A stretch of 64,000 nt of DNA from Legionella sp. (GCA_030680075.1 JAUXWR010000025.1:1-64000); one strand, 5' to 3'. Shown: positions 18,599-28,372, numbered from the stretch's first letter. Numbers and translations are program-made. The notes: a model not told the origin generated them from the sequence alone.

Positions 18599-20003
18599 AA
18601 ACATTCTCCCGCGATCTATTTATTGGCAGTATCAATACAAACTCAGCCCCTTTCCCAACCCCTGGGCTATGAACATTCAGTGTCCCTCCCAACTCTTTTG
18701 CAGAAAGCGCTGAACTGTGCAAGCCAAATCCATGACCATCTATTTTTGTCGTAAATCCAAAAGAAAAAATGCGTTTTAAATTCTCTGCAGGTATTCCAAC
18801 ACCATTATCTTTGACAATGACTTTGATTTTCCCCTCTTTTTTATTAACAATGATGCCAATTTTTTTTAATTGGGTTTCTTCGTTTGCAGATACTGATTGT
18901 TTGGCGTTTCTTAGTAAATTAGTCATAATTTGCAGAAGTTTGGACTTATCAGTGACAATGGTTTTAATTTCTTGAGAAATATCTACAGTCAGTTTTAATT
19001 CTGATCCCTTTAAATTTGTCATTTCCAAGGCATTTTCCATAAGCTCTGGAACGGAAATTTTTTCAAACAGCCCAGAAACGCCGCTAATCGATTGTTGCAT
19101 CGCTACAATGTCTTGTATATGACTTAAATTTTTCTCAAGATGAATAATTTCTTCTGTATTACTTTGATATTCTTTTGTCATCGTCTCAGACATCATCACA
19201 ATATACGGTATAATTAATTTTCCTTTTGGGTCCTTAAATAAAAATTCTTCCAGATGATGAGAGTTGGCATTGATCATCGCTATCAGCTGCGATAATTTTT
19301 GATGATGCAAGGACGCTATGTTTGTTTTTAATATCGAAAGGGACACATTAATGCTATTTAATAAATTGCCAATATTGTGCAATATGGTGGTGGCTACCTC
19401 TGACATGCCTGCCAGCCGTGCTGTCGTTAACAGCGCGCTATTTAACTCTTTAATTTGAGTTTCAGCCTCTTTGGCAGAATTAATATCCATGATAATTCCA
19501 GAAAGTTCATGATCATTTTTCTCGCTATGTCGTACAATGATTCGAAACCATATATAACGTTCCTGGACTTTTATGCGAATTTCAAAATCGCTATCTTCTT
19601 TTTTTAAAAGCGCATTTTTGACATTATTTGTCAATAGTATTTTATCTTCATCAAAAACACGCTCTCTAAACTCCGTGTGGGTGGGAGATGAGTTCAATGG
19701 ACTGATTTGTAACAAATCATATATACCCCTGGACCATGACATTAAACTGTTAACTGAGTCATAGTGCCAGTAGCAAAGCCCGGCAAGATGTTGAGCGCGC
19801 TCAAGTTGATCATTAATTTCCATAAGTTCATTTGATGAAATGCTCATCGAGCGTTCCAGCAAATACCGCTCCTGATCGGTTTCTACATAGCTCTTGTTTA
19901 TAGAGTTTATAATGGATTGCCAATCTACTAAGTTGCTGGGCAAAGAATCGTAGCTTAAGCCCAACCTTTCAAGTTGCCGCTTTAGCAATTTATGTAGTTC
20001 CAT
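18591..20003 (-). CDS. Soluble PAS sensor histidine kinase (NahK-like)
   Basis: Cytosolic kinase with no membrane segment. A PAS domain spans about residues 70-180, followed by a coiled linker, a dimerisation/phosphotransfer helix with LHNIGNLLNSI (phospho-acceptor His209), and a HATPase domain with N box LTNLLRNAKQ, G1 box DNGVGIPAENL and GFGLHSS. The H-N type box differs from the common HE motif but is seen in related kinases. It lies between the FIST gene (3-base gap) and the response-regulator gene (8-base overlap), which suggests one transcript and a shared pathway. In the described system the FIST protein inhibits the kinase when nitric oxide binds. Confidence 0.88.
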   Translation of the reverse strand: MELHKLLKRQLERLGLSYDSLPSNLVDWQSIINSINKSYVETDQERYLLERSMSISSNELMEINDQLERAQHLAGLCYWHYDSVNSLMSWSRGIYDLLQISPLNSSPTHTEFRERVFDEDKILLTNNVKNALLKKEDSDFEIRIKVQERYIWFRIIVRHSEKNDHELSGIIMDINSAKEAETQIKELNSALLTTARLAGMSEVATTILHNIGNLLNSINVSLSILKTNIASLHHQKLSQLIAMINANSHHLEEFLFKDPKGKLIIPYIVMMSETMTKEYQSNTEEIIHLEKNLSHIQDIVAMQQSISGVSGLFEKISVPELMENALEMTNLKGSELKLTVDISQEIKTIVTDKSKLLQIMTNLLRNAKQSVSANEETQLKKIGIIVNKKEGKIKVIVKDNGVGIPAENLKRIFSFGFTTKIDGHGFGLHSSALSAKELGGTLNVHSPGVGKGAEFVLILPINRSRENVYE

Positions 20004-20006
20004 CCT

Positions 20007-21188
20007 TTAAATATCCCTCTCAAACATGGTGGTTATAGTCATCGTTTGATTATGTAATTCACAACTGCCAACCCCACTCGGCGAGAGCTCTCCATAAGAA
20101 TAGAAACCAATTTGGGTTGCTCCGTACGGTAAGCTGTCACATGTTGCCTCGGTTTCTTCTTCCGTGCGTTCTCCTAATAAGAGTCGTCGGCCTACACAAC
20201 TAATATCTATCGCTAAAAGAGGGGCTACAGGCTCACATTTTTCCTTATTTGCAAACCTGTTTGCCAGCTCACTTGCCTCACTGGCACTTTGAATTAAACG
20301 ATCAAAATTAGCGCGCATTAACTGTGCATAATAACCAACTGGCATATCACCTGCAAAAATCAGAGACTGATTTTTTTCATCCACATTCAGGATAGTACGT
20401 ACCAAAGGGGTGAACTTTTTATCAGCGGAATTACGGATTGCTAAAGGGTAAAGTAAACCCGAAGAAGGCAGCTCAGCTGCACGTTCGCCCAGGTATTCTT
20501 TATACAATGATAAAGCGGGACGATTATCCAATTCATAAAGAATATTACCTTCTGAGCGAGTTATTCGGCGTTCTGGGCCAAATATATCCCATCCTCCCTT
20601 GAATGCATGCCCAACACAAATATGTTTTCCATAAAATCCAATAGCGACCGCATATGATTCAAGTATCTTTCCTTCGGCAATAACCCAGGTATTTTTAAAA
20701 TTTGGACCGTCACCTGCCAGGCCACCGGTAATTACAACTCCGGGATCTGTTTTTGTATTCAAGCCACTAATTAATTCGCAACCGTTAATATTTAATCCAT
20801 CAGACAAAATAAAAATACTATGCAACTCATGCTCATTAAGAATCTGAGCAATGGTGGCTCCAGCTGAAAAGGAATCCTTTGCATCAGCAATTTTTGCTGT
20901 GGCTAATTTCAGGTTTGTATGTTTAAAACGAATGACCGAAACAGTAAGGCTATTATCATAAATTTTGGCACCAAAAATCTCACCAGCGGTAGAGCATCCC
21001 ATTATCTTCGCTTGTTTATAGAAATGAGAAAGTTCTTTAATTGGTTCATCATGATTCTTAAATATTGGGCTTGCAAAAATCAACACTAGTGTTTTTGGTG
21101 AATCCAATTCCGGAAAACGATCAACGCTCCAGCCTGTATTTTCAATATATTGAAAAGATTCCATTTCCATGAGTGACTCATATTCCAT
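20007..21188 (-). CDS. FIST-domain sensor protein (NosP-like)
   Basis: The protein consists of a FIST_N domain (about residues 30-220: LVLIFASPIF, MGCSTAGEIFG, FILSDGLNINGCELISGL, GGLAGDG) and a FIST_C domain (about 225-370: RPALSLYKEYLG, AGDMPVGYYAQLM, ERTEEETEAT, IGFYSYGE). Proteins of this type linked to kinases (NosP) bind haem and sense nitric oxide; the haem ligand is not assigned here. It is the first gene of a three-gene unit with the histidine kinase and the GGDEF-EAL regulator. The start is uncertain: ATG 21188 has a weak Shine-Dalgarno, and in-frame ATGs follow at codons 7 and 9. Haem binding is inferred from context, not seen. Confidence 0.87.
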   Translation of the reverse strand: MEYESLMEMESFQYIENTGWSVDRFPELDSPKTLVLIFASPIFKNHDEPIKELSHFYKQAKIMGCSTAGEIFGAKIYDNSLTVSVIRFKHTNLKLATAKIADAKDSFSAGATIAQILNEHELHSIFILSDGLNINGCELISGLNTKTDPGVVITGGLAGDGPNFKNTWVIAEGKILESYAVAIGFYGKHICVGHAFKGGWDIFGPERRITRSEGNILYELDNRPALSLYKEYLGERAAELPSSGLLYPLAIRNSADKKFTPLVRTILNVDEKNQSLIFAGDMPVGYYAQLMRANFDRLIQSASEASELANRFANKEKCEPVAPLLAIDISCVGRRLLLGERTEEETEATCDSLPYGATQIGFYSYGELSPSGVGSCELHNQTMTITTMFERDI

Positions 21189-21314
21189 TAGATGGTCATG
21201 GAGTAATTATAGTTCAACTTGATTACTTGTTAGAAATATATGAATTGAATTGAGAGATAATGAGAGTGAGTGTTTTTTTATATTATATATTCCCCACCTT
21301 GGTGGGGATGGCCG

Positions 21315-21725
21315 TTAACCGATAGTATAAGTCACTTTTCCAACAGATCGTGAGTTATCGATGGGGATGCCGTTGCTTTCATGACCTGTTTTATCATCAT
21401 GATCACAGCGCATTAGGGCGTTGCGTAAATCAAAGCGGATTTTAAATTCTTTACTTGGTAAGGAGATTGTTTGAAAATCGATTTGGCCATACATATGGGA
21501 TTCGCTATTATTAACAATAAAAGCTACTTCTGATTTTTTTTCGATTTTGTTGATGTTACCAGGTTGAATATCCGCACCAACTAATTGGACTTTTATAACG
21601 CGCAGATTATCGGATAAATTATTTTTTATTTTAATTTCAAAACCATCGCAGGGTGTTCCCGCATTTGCAAGTCCTGCCGTGAAGATAAAAGTGACGCAAG
21701 CTAATTTCATTTGATTATTTTTCAT
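21315..21725 (-). CDS. Small secreted protein of unknown function
   Basis: I do not recognise the family. The 136-residue product starts with a signal peptide (MKNNQMKLACVTFIFTAGLANA, cut before GTPCDGF), so it is exported. The mature part is predicted to be mostly beta strand, has two cysteines (in TPCDG and MRCDH) that could pair, and ends with a YTIG strand. It sits alone between the NO-sensing operon and fadA with a purine-rich Shine-Dalgarno (AGAGGTG) upstream. A GC hairpin (CCCCACCTTGGTGGGG, 21292-21307) lies just downstream but lacks a T-run. It could be a T2SS substrate or a periplasmic protein; nothing in the sequence decides. Confidence 0.75.
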   Translation of the reverse strand: MKNNQMKLACVTFIFTAGLANAGTPCDGFEIKIKNNLSDNLRVIKVQLVGADIQPGNINKIEKKSEVAFIVNNSESHMYGQIDFQTISLPSKEFKIRFDLRNALMRCDHDDKTGHESNGIPIDNSRSVGKVTYTIG

Positions 21726-21834
21726 TTAACACCTCTAATAAAAAAAAATTACAACCAATAGCACTAAATTTAAGCCCCTAAGATAAGCACTATTCAGTGC
21801 GGAGTATAATTAAGTGAAATTGAATATACTACTC

Positions 21835-23016
21835 TTAAATTGCTTCAAAAATTGCAGCAGCCCCCATCCCGGTACCGATACACATAGTAACCATACCATA
21901 GCGCCCTTTGGTGCGGCGCAAGCCATGCAATAATGTCGCCGTGCGAATAGCCCCAGTTGCGCCCAGCGGGTGGCCTAACGCAATGGCACCACCCAAAGGG
22001 TTAACCTTGTCACGGGGGAGATCGAGCGTTTTAATAACGGCTAATGCTTGCGCTGCAAATGCTTCGTTTAACTCAATCCAGTCAATTTGATCAAGTGTCA
22101 GGCCGGCTTGCTTTAATGCCAAAGGAATAGCATTAATAGGCCCAATACCCATAATTTCAGGCGCAACACCAGCAACTGCAAAGCCTAATAAGCGCCCTAT
22201 TGGCTGTAAGTCATATTTTTTTAAAGCCGCCTCACTCGCCAAAAGCGCAATGCCCGCACCATCACTGGTTTGCGAACTATTGCCTGCGGTCACAGTACCT
22301 CTTGCAGCAAATACCGGTTTTAAACGACTTATTGCTTCATAGGACGTATCAGCCCGCGGTCCTTCATCCAGGCTCACGAGCCGTTTTTTTTCAACCACTT
22401 TAGATGTATTGAAATCAGGATGTCTCTCAATAATTTCCATTGGAGAAATCTCTGCGTCAAAATCACCGCGATTTTGAGCCGCAGTAGCACGCTGATGGCT
22501 AAGAGCTGCAAATTCGTCTTGCTCCTCACGTGTAATATTCCAGCGTTTGGCGACATTTTCTGCCGTAATTCCCATACCATAAGCAATAGCAATATGCTCG
22601 TTTTCAAACCAGGCAGGGTTGGCCGTATATTTGTTGCCACCCAGCGGCACCATAGACATACTCTCCACACCACCTGCTAAAGCGAATGACATATTTCCCT
22701 GATTAATGGCCGCGGCAGCTGTCGCAATACTCTGAACGCCGGAGGAACAAAAACGATTGATAGTCATCGCAGGGACTGATTCTGGCATTCCAGCTAATAG
22801 TGACGCGATACGGGCGACATTCATGCCTTGTTCCGCTTCTGGCATCGCACAACCGATGACAATGTCGCCAATCTCTTCCCAATTGATAGCATTACGATCT
22901 TTCAATGATCTAATAACATGCGCTAATAAATCATCAGGCAATGTGTGCTTGAAAACTCCCCGAGGTGCTTTGCCCACCGGGGTACGCAATACATCAACTA
23001 CATATACATTTGTCAT
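21835..23016 (-). CDS. fadA: Acetyl-CoA acyltransferase (3-ketoacyl-CoA thiolase)
   Basis: Last step of fatty-acid beta-oxidation: thiolytic cleavage of 3-ketoacyl-CoA to acetyl-CoA and a shortened acyl-CoA. The thiolase active site is complete: NRFCSSG with nucleophile Cys90, NEAFAAQ, GGAIALGHPLGATGA with the histidine, and CIGTGMGAA with the second cysteine. The length, 393 residues, is normal. It lies 10 bases downstream of the dehydrogenase/hydratase gene and is surely co-transcribed with it. Legionella uses host lipids and stored polyhydroxybutyrate, and this pair supplies acetyl-CoA. Confidence 0.95.
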   Translation of the reverse strand: MTNVYVVDVLRTPVGKAPRGVFKHTLPDDLLAHVIRSLKDRNAINWEEIGDIVIGCAMPEAEQGMNVARIASLLAGMPESVPAMTINRFCSSGVQSIATAAAAINQGNMSFALAGGVESMSMVPLGGNKYTANPAWFENEHIAIAYGMGITAENVAKRWNITREEQDEFAALSHQRATAAQNRGDFDAEISPMEIIERHPDFNTSKVVEKKRLVSLDEGPRADTSYEAISRLKPVFAARGTVTAGNSSQTSDGAGIALLASEAALKKYDLQPIGRLLGFAVAGVAPEIMGIGPINAIPLALKQAGLTLDQIDWIELNEAFAAQALAVIKTLDLPRDKVNPLGGAIALGHPLGATGAIRTATLLHGLRRTKGRYGMVTMCIGTGMGAAAIFEAI

Positions 23017-23026
23017 AATAATCTTC

Positions 23027-25393
23027 CTAATTGCGTAGTGCCTTGCCAGTTTCCAGTAAGCTGGAAATACGGGCCTGGGTTAATGGAGTTGCTGCAAGCG
23101 CCATAAAGGCTTTTCTTTCGAGATTTAGAATCCAGTCTTCATCAACCAATTCGCCTTGATTAACGTCACCGCCACAAATTACTTGTGCAACTTGATTGGC
23201 CAGATAATAGTCATGCTGAGAAATAAACCCTCCTTCAAGCCAATTAACAAGACCTGCTTGCAGTTTGGCATGCCCTTCCCTGCCTGCGACTGGAAAACGC
23301 GAGCAAAGTGGTGGGAGATAATTTGCGGCAAGAAGCGATTTAATTTTGGCAAACGCTGCAAAAAGAACTTCATCACTGTGCATAACCCAACAATCATCTG
23401 CCCGTAAAAATCCTCGCAATTGCGCATCCTCTGCACTGGAGGATACTGCAGCCGTTGCTATTTGCTGGAAATAAGGTTGAATAAATGTCATTAAGTCCGC
23501 ATTACCCGCCTCTTTTGCGGCGCGCATGGCCATCTCTTTACAACCACCACCCGCAGGAATTAATCCAACCCCTGCTTCAACCAATCCTGGATAAGATTCA
23601 TAGGCTGCAACTATATGACTACAATGCATCATTAATTCACAACCTCCACCTAAAGCGCGGCCTCTCAAAGCCGCAACAACCGGAATCGGCAAATACTTCA
23701 GACGCATCATTAATTGTTGAAATTGCGCTATCATATTTTCTACAGCGTCGAGTTTATTAATAGCAAGCAATGATGAAACGGCGCGCAAATCAGCACCTGA
23801 ACTAAAATTAGCAGCATCCTGTTGATAAATAATAATGCCCTGACAATTTTGCACCGCTTTATCAATAGCCTGTTGCATGCCATCGAGCACTTCCTGACCT
23901 ATTGTATTTGCCTTGCTTTTAAATGACAAAAGAGCAATATCTTCTTTAAAGTGAGCAAGTGTAACGCCTTCATTTTCGTAAATAACTTCAAGGCGCGGGT
24001 TCTTTTCACCAGGCAGACAATCATGAAAAAACTGACGCTCATACACAGGCAGTTGACTACGAGCTATGAAACATTTGGTTTGCGGAGAAAATGCGCCATC
24101 TTTGCTATAAAAACTATCAAGAGTGGTTAGCCATTGCGGCAATTTGGCACTACTTATTGTTTTCCCGGCAGAAATATCGCGCTCAATGAGTGTTCGCGTT
24201 GCCGCAATTCCCGCATACTGCCAAGTCTCGAACGGACCTTCCTGCCAGCCGAAGCCCCAGCGAATCGCCAAATCAACATCCCGTACAGTATCTGCAATTT
24301 CATTAAGATGATAGGCGCAATACTGGAAAAGATCCCGAAAACAGGCGCTGAGGAATTTTGCTTGCTTATCCTCTGAAGCAAATAAAGCTTGCATCCGTTT
24401 TTCTGGATTGCGATCACTCATTATGGATTTCAATTCAGCGCTAACGTTGCCTTGTGCAGGCCTGTAATTTCCTGAAGCACTATCCAAAACTTCAATAACC
24501 TTGCCTTGTTTTCGAAAGATTCCCTGACCGGTTTTTTGACCAAGATGGCCTTGCTCAATCAGTTTGAGCAACCAATCCGGCAGTTTAAATAAAGAATGCC
24601 AGGGATCATTGGTCAGATTTTCTTGCATAGTGCGAACCACATGCTGCATGGTATCGAGCCCCACCACGTCCATTGTACGGCAAGTAGCCGATTTGGGTCT
24701 GCCAAGCAAAGGTCCTGTAATGGCATCAACCTCGTCTAACCCCATATTAAAGGCTTCTGCGTGATGTAAGGTTACCAGTAATGAAAACACCCCAATACGA
24801 TTGGCAATAAAATTAGGGGTATCTTTGGCACGAATAACGCCTTTGCCAAGATAGCTTGTTAACCAGGTTTCCAGATAGTCCAATAATGCTTTCGAAGTTG
24901 AGGCAGCCGGTATTAATTCAACCAAATGCATGTATCGTGGGGGATTAAAAAAATGAACACCACAAAATCTCTCGCGAAGTGATTCAGGCAGTACATCGCT
25001 TAATGCGTTTATACTTAATCCTGATGTATTACTTACCAAAATTGCATGGTTGCTAATATGCGGTGCTATACGCTTATATAAATCTTCTTTCCAGTCTATC
25101 CGTTCTGCAATCGCTTCAATAATTAAATCGCAATCAAGAAGATCGGCTAAATTTTCGGTGTAATTTTTTGCCTGCAAGAAAGCGGCTTTCGCAGGTGTCC
25201 CCAAAGGAGCTGGTTTTAGCTTGCCTAAATTGGCGATAGATTTTTCAATAAGAGCATTACTTTTTCCATCTTTGGAAGCCAGGTCAAATACAAGCGTTTT
25301 AAAACCGACGTTAACGCAATGCGCCGCAATCTGCGCACCCATAACACCTGCTCCCAGAACGGCTATCTTTCTAATTAACTTTGTTCCTGGCAT
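23027..25393 (-). CDS. 3-hydroxyacyl-CoA dehydrogenase / enoyl-CoA hydratase fusion (FadN-type order)
   Basis: Two-step beta-oxidation enzyme. The dehydrogenase comes first: Rossmann motif VLGAGVMGAQIA (about residues 12-23), SNTSGLSI, GVHFFNPPRYMHLVELI and a second HCDH domain around CRTMDVVGLDTM. The hydratase follows (about 480-700), with LRGRALGGGCELMMHCSHI and VEAGVGLIPAGGG carrying the two catalytic glutamates. This order is the reverse of E. coli FadB and matches FadN (YusL) of Bacillus subtilis, which also has nearly the same length and a neighbouring thiolase. AAGGACA lies 7 nt before the ATG. It is often annotated fadB by similarity of function. An acyl-CoA dehydrogenase partner is not in the window. 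Confidence 0.93.
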   Translation of the reverse strand: MPGTKLIRKIAVLGAGVMGAQIAAHCVNVGFKTLVFDLASKDGKSNALIEKSIANLGKLKPAPLGTPAKAAFLQAKNYTENLADLLDCDLIIEAIAERIDWKEDLYKRIAPHISNHAILVSNTSGLSINALSDVLPESLRERFCGVHFFNPPRYMHLVELIPAASTSKALLDYLETWLTSYLGKGVIRAKDTPNFIANRIGVFSLLVTLHHAEAFNMGLDEVDAITGPLLGRPKSATCRTMDVVGLDTMQHVVRTMQENLTNDPWHSLFKLPDWLLKLIEQGHLGQKTGQGIFRKQGKVIEVLDSASGNYRPAQGNVSAELKSIMSDRNPEKRMQALFASEDKQAKFLSACFRDLFQYCAYHLNEIADTVRDVDLAIRWGFGWQEGPFETWQYAGIAATRTLIERDISAGKTISSAKLPQWLTTLDSFYSKDGAFSPQTKCFIARSQLPVYERQFFHDCLPGEKNPRLEVIYENEGVTLAHFKEDIALLSFKSKANTIGQEVLDGMQQAIDKAVQNCQGIIIYQQDAANFSSGADLRAVSSLLAINKLDAVENMIAQFQQLMMRLKYLPIPVVAALRGRALGGGCELMMHCSHIVAAYESYPGLVEAGVGLIPAGGGCKEMAMRAAKEAGNADLMTFIQPYFQQIATAAVSSSAEDAQLRGFLRADDCWVMHSDEVLFAAFAKIKSLLAANYLPPLCSRFPVAGREGHAKLQAGLVNWLEGGFISQHDYYLANQVAQVICGGDVNQGELVDEDWILNLERKAFMALAATPLTQARISSLLETGKALRN

Positions 25394-25491
25394 TTTTGTG
25401 TCCTTAAGTAAAAAATTTATATAATTGATAAAACATACAACGTTAACTTCATGTCAATTCAGGATAAGAAACCCTTCGCAATAAGGTGAGT

Positions 25492-25525
25492 TTCGTCTTT
25501 GCGAGCCGAAGGCGAAGCAATCCGG
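25492..25525. repeat. Candidate dispersed repeat family D
   Basis: The segment CGTCTTTGCGAGCCGAAGGC followed by GAAGCAATCCGG resembles the TTGCGAGCGAAGCGAAGCAATC repeats common in intergenic DNA of Legionella and other bacteria. Only one copy is present in this window, so the repeat status rests on that resemblance. The rest of the gap 25394-25585 shows no gene. Confidence 0.45.
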
Positions 25526-25585
25526 TGACCTTTGCAAATAGTAACGCTCCTCGCAAATAAGAAACCGGAATACTCTTCATCCAAA

Positions 25586-27106
25586 CTACGACAAATTAAA
25601 GCGTATACCTTGTGCTAAAGGAAGTGTATCGCCCCAATTAATAGTATTTGTCTGGCGCCGCATATAAGCTTTCCAGGAGTCAGAGCCTGATTCACGCCCG
25701 CCACCTGTGTCTTTCTCGCCACCAAATGCACCACCTATTTCCGCACCGGATGTACCAATATTAATATTAGCAATACCGCAATCACTGCCAAAAGCACTCA
25801 GAAAACGTTCAGCATTTTTAAGATTTTGAGTAAAAAGCGCCGATGACAGCCCCTGCGGAACGCCATTTTGCAATGCTATAGCCTCTGTAATAGAAGTATA
25901 TGACATTACATATAAAATGGGGGCAAATGTTTCTTCCTGCACAATATCCCAGTCATTTTTTACATCGCACACTAAAGTAGGCTGCACAAAATAACCTGCT
26001 TTTGATAGCACATCTCCACCAAATACAACCTGCCCGCCTGCAGATTTCACGCGCGATATCGCCTGTTTGAATTGCTCTACTGCTTGCTCATCAATCAAAG
26101 GCCCCATTAAATTATTACCATCCAACGGGTCGCCAATTGTAATTTGCTCATAGGCATGTTGCAGACGTTTAATCACGTCCTTATACATAGACTGATGGAC
26201 AAATAAACGACGAGTTGACGTGCAGCGTTGTCCTGCCGTACCCACAGCACCAAAAACGACGCCTGGAATGGCAAGATTAAGATCAGCCGACTCATCCAGA
26301 ATAATGGCATTATTGCCGCCTAATTCAAGGATGGTTTTACCCAATCGGCTAGCAACGGCTGCTGCAACTCGCTTGCCTACAGCAGTAGAGCCTGTAAAGG
26401 AGATCAACGGGATGCGCGTGTCATTGACCATGGCTTCTGCCACATCATGGGACTCAGGGATAACAAGCCCAAAGATTTCAGGACAATCATTAAGTTTTAA
26501 TACGGTATTGCAAATATGATGAACCGCAATCGCACACAATGGTGTTTTGGCAGAAGGTTTCCAAATCGTGACGTTTCCACAAATGGCTGCAATAAATGCA
26601 TTCCATGACCAAACAGCGACCGGGAAATTAAACGCTGAAATTACTCCAACAATTCCATAGGGATGCCATTGTTCGTACATGCGATGCAAAGGACGCTCAG
26701 AATGCATAGTATTGCCATAAAGCATGCGCGATTGCCCTACTGCAAAATCCGCTATATCAATCATTTCCTGAACTTCGCCATCACCTTCTTGCTTGGATTT
26801 CCCCATCTCTAGTGAAACAAGGCTCCCCAACTCATCTTTGTGATCACGCAGTGCCTGCCCAATTTGTCGAATAATTTCGCCACGCCTCGGAGCCGGGTAT
26901 TCGCGCCAGGCAACGGCGGCTTTTTCTGCACGCGCCATTACTGCCTGATAATCATTCATCGAACACGTGGCGACTTCCGCTAATTTATCCCCTGTTGCAG
27001 GATTAAACGATGCGAGTCGTTCAGATTGTATTTCACTTTGCCATCCTTGCCCGCTGTAAGCACCAGGATTGACGTTTTTAATGTTTAATTGTTTTAATAA
27101 TTCCAT
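25586..27106 (-). CDS. amaB: Aldehyde dehydrogenase, ALDH7 (antiquitin) type: alpha-aminoadipate-semialdehyde dehydrogenase
   Basis: NAD-dependent oxidation of an aldehyde to the acid. The ALDH7 family oxidises 2-aminoadipate 6-semialdehyde (in equilibrium with piperideine-6-carboxylate) in lysine breakdown. Visible features are [20 protein letters not shown] with Asn160, [12 protein letters not shown] (cofactor loop), LELGGNN with Glu261, [12 protein letters not shown] with nucleophile Cys295, and [10 protein letters not shown]. At 506 residues it matches the family. It lies 9 bases downstream of a saccharopine-dehydrogenase-like gene, which supports the lysine/aminoadipate assignment over a general aldehyde dehydrogenase. 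Confidence 0.88.
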   Translation of the reverse strand: MELLKQLNIKNVNPGAYSGQGWQSEIQSERLASFNPATGDKLAEVATCSMNDYQAVMARAEKAAVAWREYPAPRRGEIIRQIGQALRDHKDELGSLVSLEMGKSKQEGDGEVQEMIDIADFAVGQSRMLYGNTMHSERPLHRMYEQWHPYGIVGVISAFNFPVAVWSWNAFIAAICGNVTIWKPSAKTPLCAIAVHHICNTVLKLNDCPEIFGLVIPESHDVAEAMVNDTRIPLISFTGSTAVGKRVAAAVASRLGKTILELGGNNAIILDESADLNLAIPGVVFGAVGTAGQRCTSTRRLFVHQSMYKDVIKRLQHAYEQITIGDPLDGNNLMGPLIDEQAVEQFKQAISRVKSAGGQVVFGGDVLSKAGYFVQPTLVCDVKNDWDIVQEETFAPILYVMSYTSITEAIALQNGVPQGLSSALFTQNLKNAERFLSAFGSDCGIANINIGTSGAEIGGAFGGEKDTGGGRESGSDSWKAYMRRQTNTINWGDTLPLAQGIRFNLS

Positions 27107-27115
27107 GAATTACTC

Positions 27116-28204
27116 CTATGCATAACACTGTCCAAATCGATTCTCTAAAACATCAGCCAGGCGAAACTTTTCTTGCAAAACAAGACCCTGATATTCATTG
27201 GCTTGCCCCAATACCAAATCAACGACAGCGCACACACCTGAGGCAGTACTGACCTGAATAGCTGACCACTCCAGACCATGTATGGTTTCAGGATATACTT
27301 TTTTTACATAGCTTTTTTCACTAAGTTCGCCGCCTTTAATTCCCTCTACTGTTACATAAACAATAACAATATCCTGATAGGTTTTTGGGACTGCTTTTTC
27401 TAAAATGTGCTTTAGCGTTTCTCTATCGTCATTTAATTTCAAGTCATTCATTAAGAAGCGCATTTTTTCACAATGACCTGGATAGCGCATTGTTTTATAA
27501 TTCAATGTTTTGACTTTTCCCTGATAAAGCTCGCCCAGGCTTCCTAATCCACCAGACGTATTAAATGCTTCATATTCACATCCATCGATCTGGATAGACT
27601 CAAGGCCTTCCAATGGTTTCATAACAGCAGGCTTGCCTGCCTCAATTCCGTAACAAAGGTTGCCATATTCGTTAATTACCCCATCGGTAGACCAGGTTAA
27701 TGAATAATGAAGAGCATTATTCGCGCGTTGCGGCAGCGCGCCTACCCGAAGCTTTGCGTGATAGCATTGTTGGAATTCCTGCATTAAACTATTTGCCGCT
27801 ATGCTGATAAATCCTGGTGCGAGTCCACATTGAGGTACAAATGCAGTCTCAGCCCCTTCCGCTATTTGTTTTACAACATCGGTAACAGCTGTGTCTTCTG
27901 TCAAATCAAAGTAATGCGCTTTGGCAGCTTTTGCCGCACGGGCAACATGGGGATTAAGAAAATAGGGTAAACTTGAAATGACAGCAATTATCTGATTTTT
28001 TTGAAGATACGCTTCCGTTGATTTTTCATCCGTAACATCAAGAGCAACTGTTTTTATCTGAGGTATCGCTTGCAACAATCGGTTAACATCGGTTCCTGAA
28101 AACTCTACGTCGGCAAGATGAACCTGATAATCCCCGCTGTCAGCCAGTAAACATGCGATAAGGCTTCCAATTTTCCCTGCTCCTGTGATCATAACGTTAT
28201 ACAT
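27116..28204 (-). CDS. Saccharopine dehydrogenase family protein
   Basis: NAD(P)-dependent oxidoreductase of the saccharopine-dehydrogenase/Lys9 group. The N-terminal Rossmann motif MITGAGKIGSLIACLLADSG is followed by VISSLPYFLNPHVARAAKAA and CGLAPGFISIAAN, family hallmarks. In this family the reaction is saccharopine to glutamate plus aminoadipate semialdehyde, the substrate of the downstream ALDH7 enzyme, so the pair makes a coherent two-step route; the actual substrate is not proven. The start at ATG 28202-28204 is chosen (362 residues); AAAGGAGAGG lies just upstream, and an alternative ATG at 28210 is two codons longer. It is divergent from lnt. Confidence 0.85.
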   Translation of the reverse strand: MYNVMITGAGKIGSLIACLLADSGDYQVHLADVEFSGTDVNRLLQAIPQIKTVALDVTDEKSTEAYLQKNQIIAVISSLPYFLNPHVARAAKAAKAHYFDLTEDTAVTDVVKQIAEGAETAFVPQCGLAPGFISIAANSLMQEFQQCYHAKLRVGALPQRANNALHYSLTWSTDGVINEYGNLCYGIEAGKPAVMKPLEGLESIQIDGCEYEAFNTSGGLGSLGELYQGKVKTLNYKTMRYPGHCEKMRFLMNDLKLNDDRETLKHILEKAVPKTYQDIVIVYVTVEGIKGGELSEKSYVKKVYPETIHGLEWSAIQVSTASGVCAVVDLVLGQANEYQGLVLQEKFRLADVLENRFGQCYA

Positions 28205-28315
28205 AACCATCCTCTCCTTTGTAAAACGAGCCGTCATCGTACACCAAACAATTACATTTTGAATAGATTTACCAAGCAACTTTCAATTGTAGTACGATGA
28301 ATTTCTGTAAAATTC

Positions 28316-28344
28316 TTGACCTTTTGGGATTGTTATCATATTGT
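28316..28344 (+). promoter_or_regulatory. Candidate sigma-70 promoter for lnt-leuS-lptE-holA-nadD
   Basis: TTGACC (28316-28321), a 17-base spacer, and TATTGT (28339-28344) lie about 30 bases before the lnt ATG in the gap shared with the divergent saccharopine-dehydrogenase gene. Confidence 0.5.
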
Positions 28345-28372
28345 TGCCTTCATTTGCCGTTAAAAAACCCCT

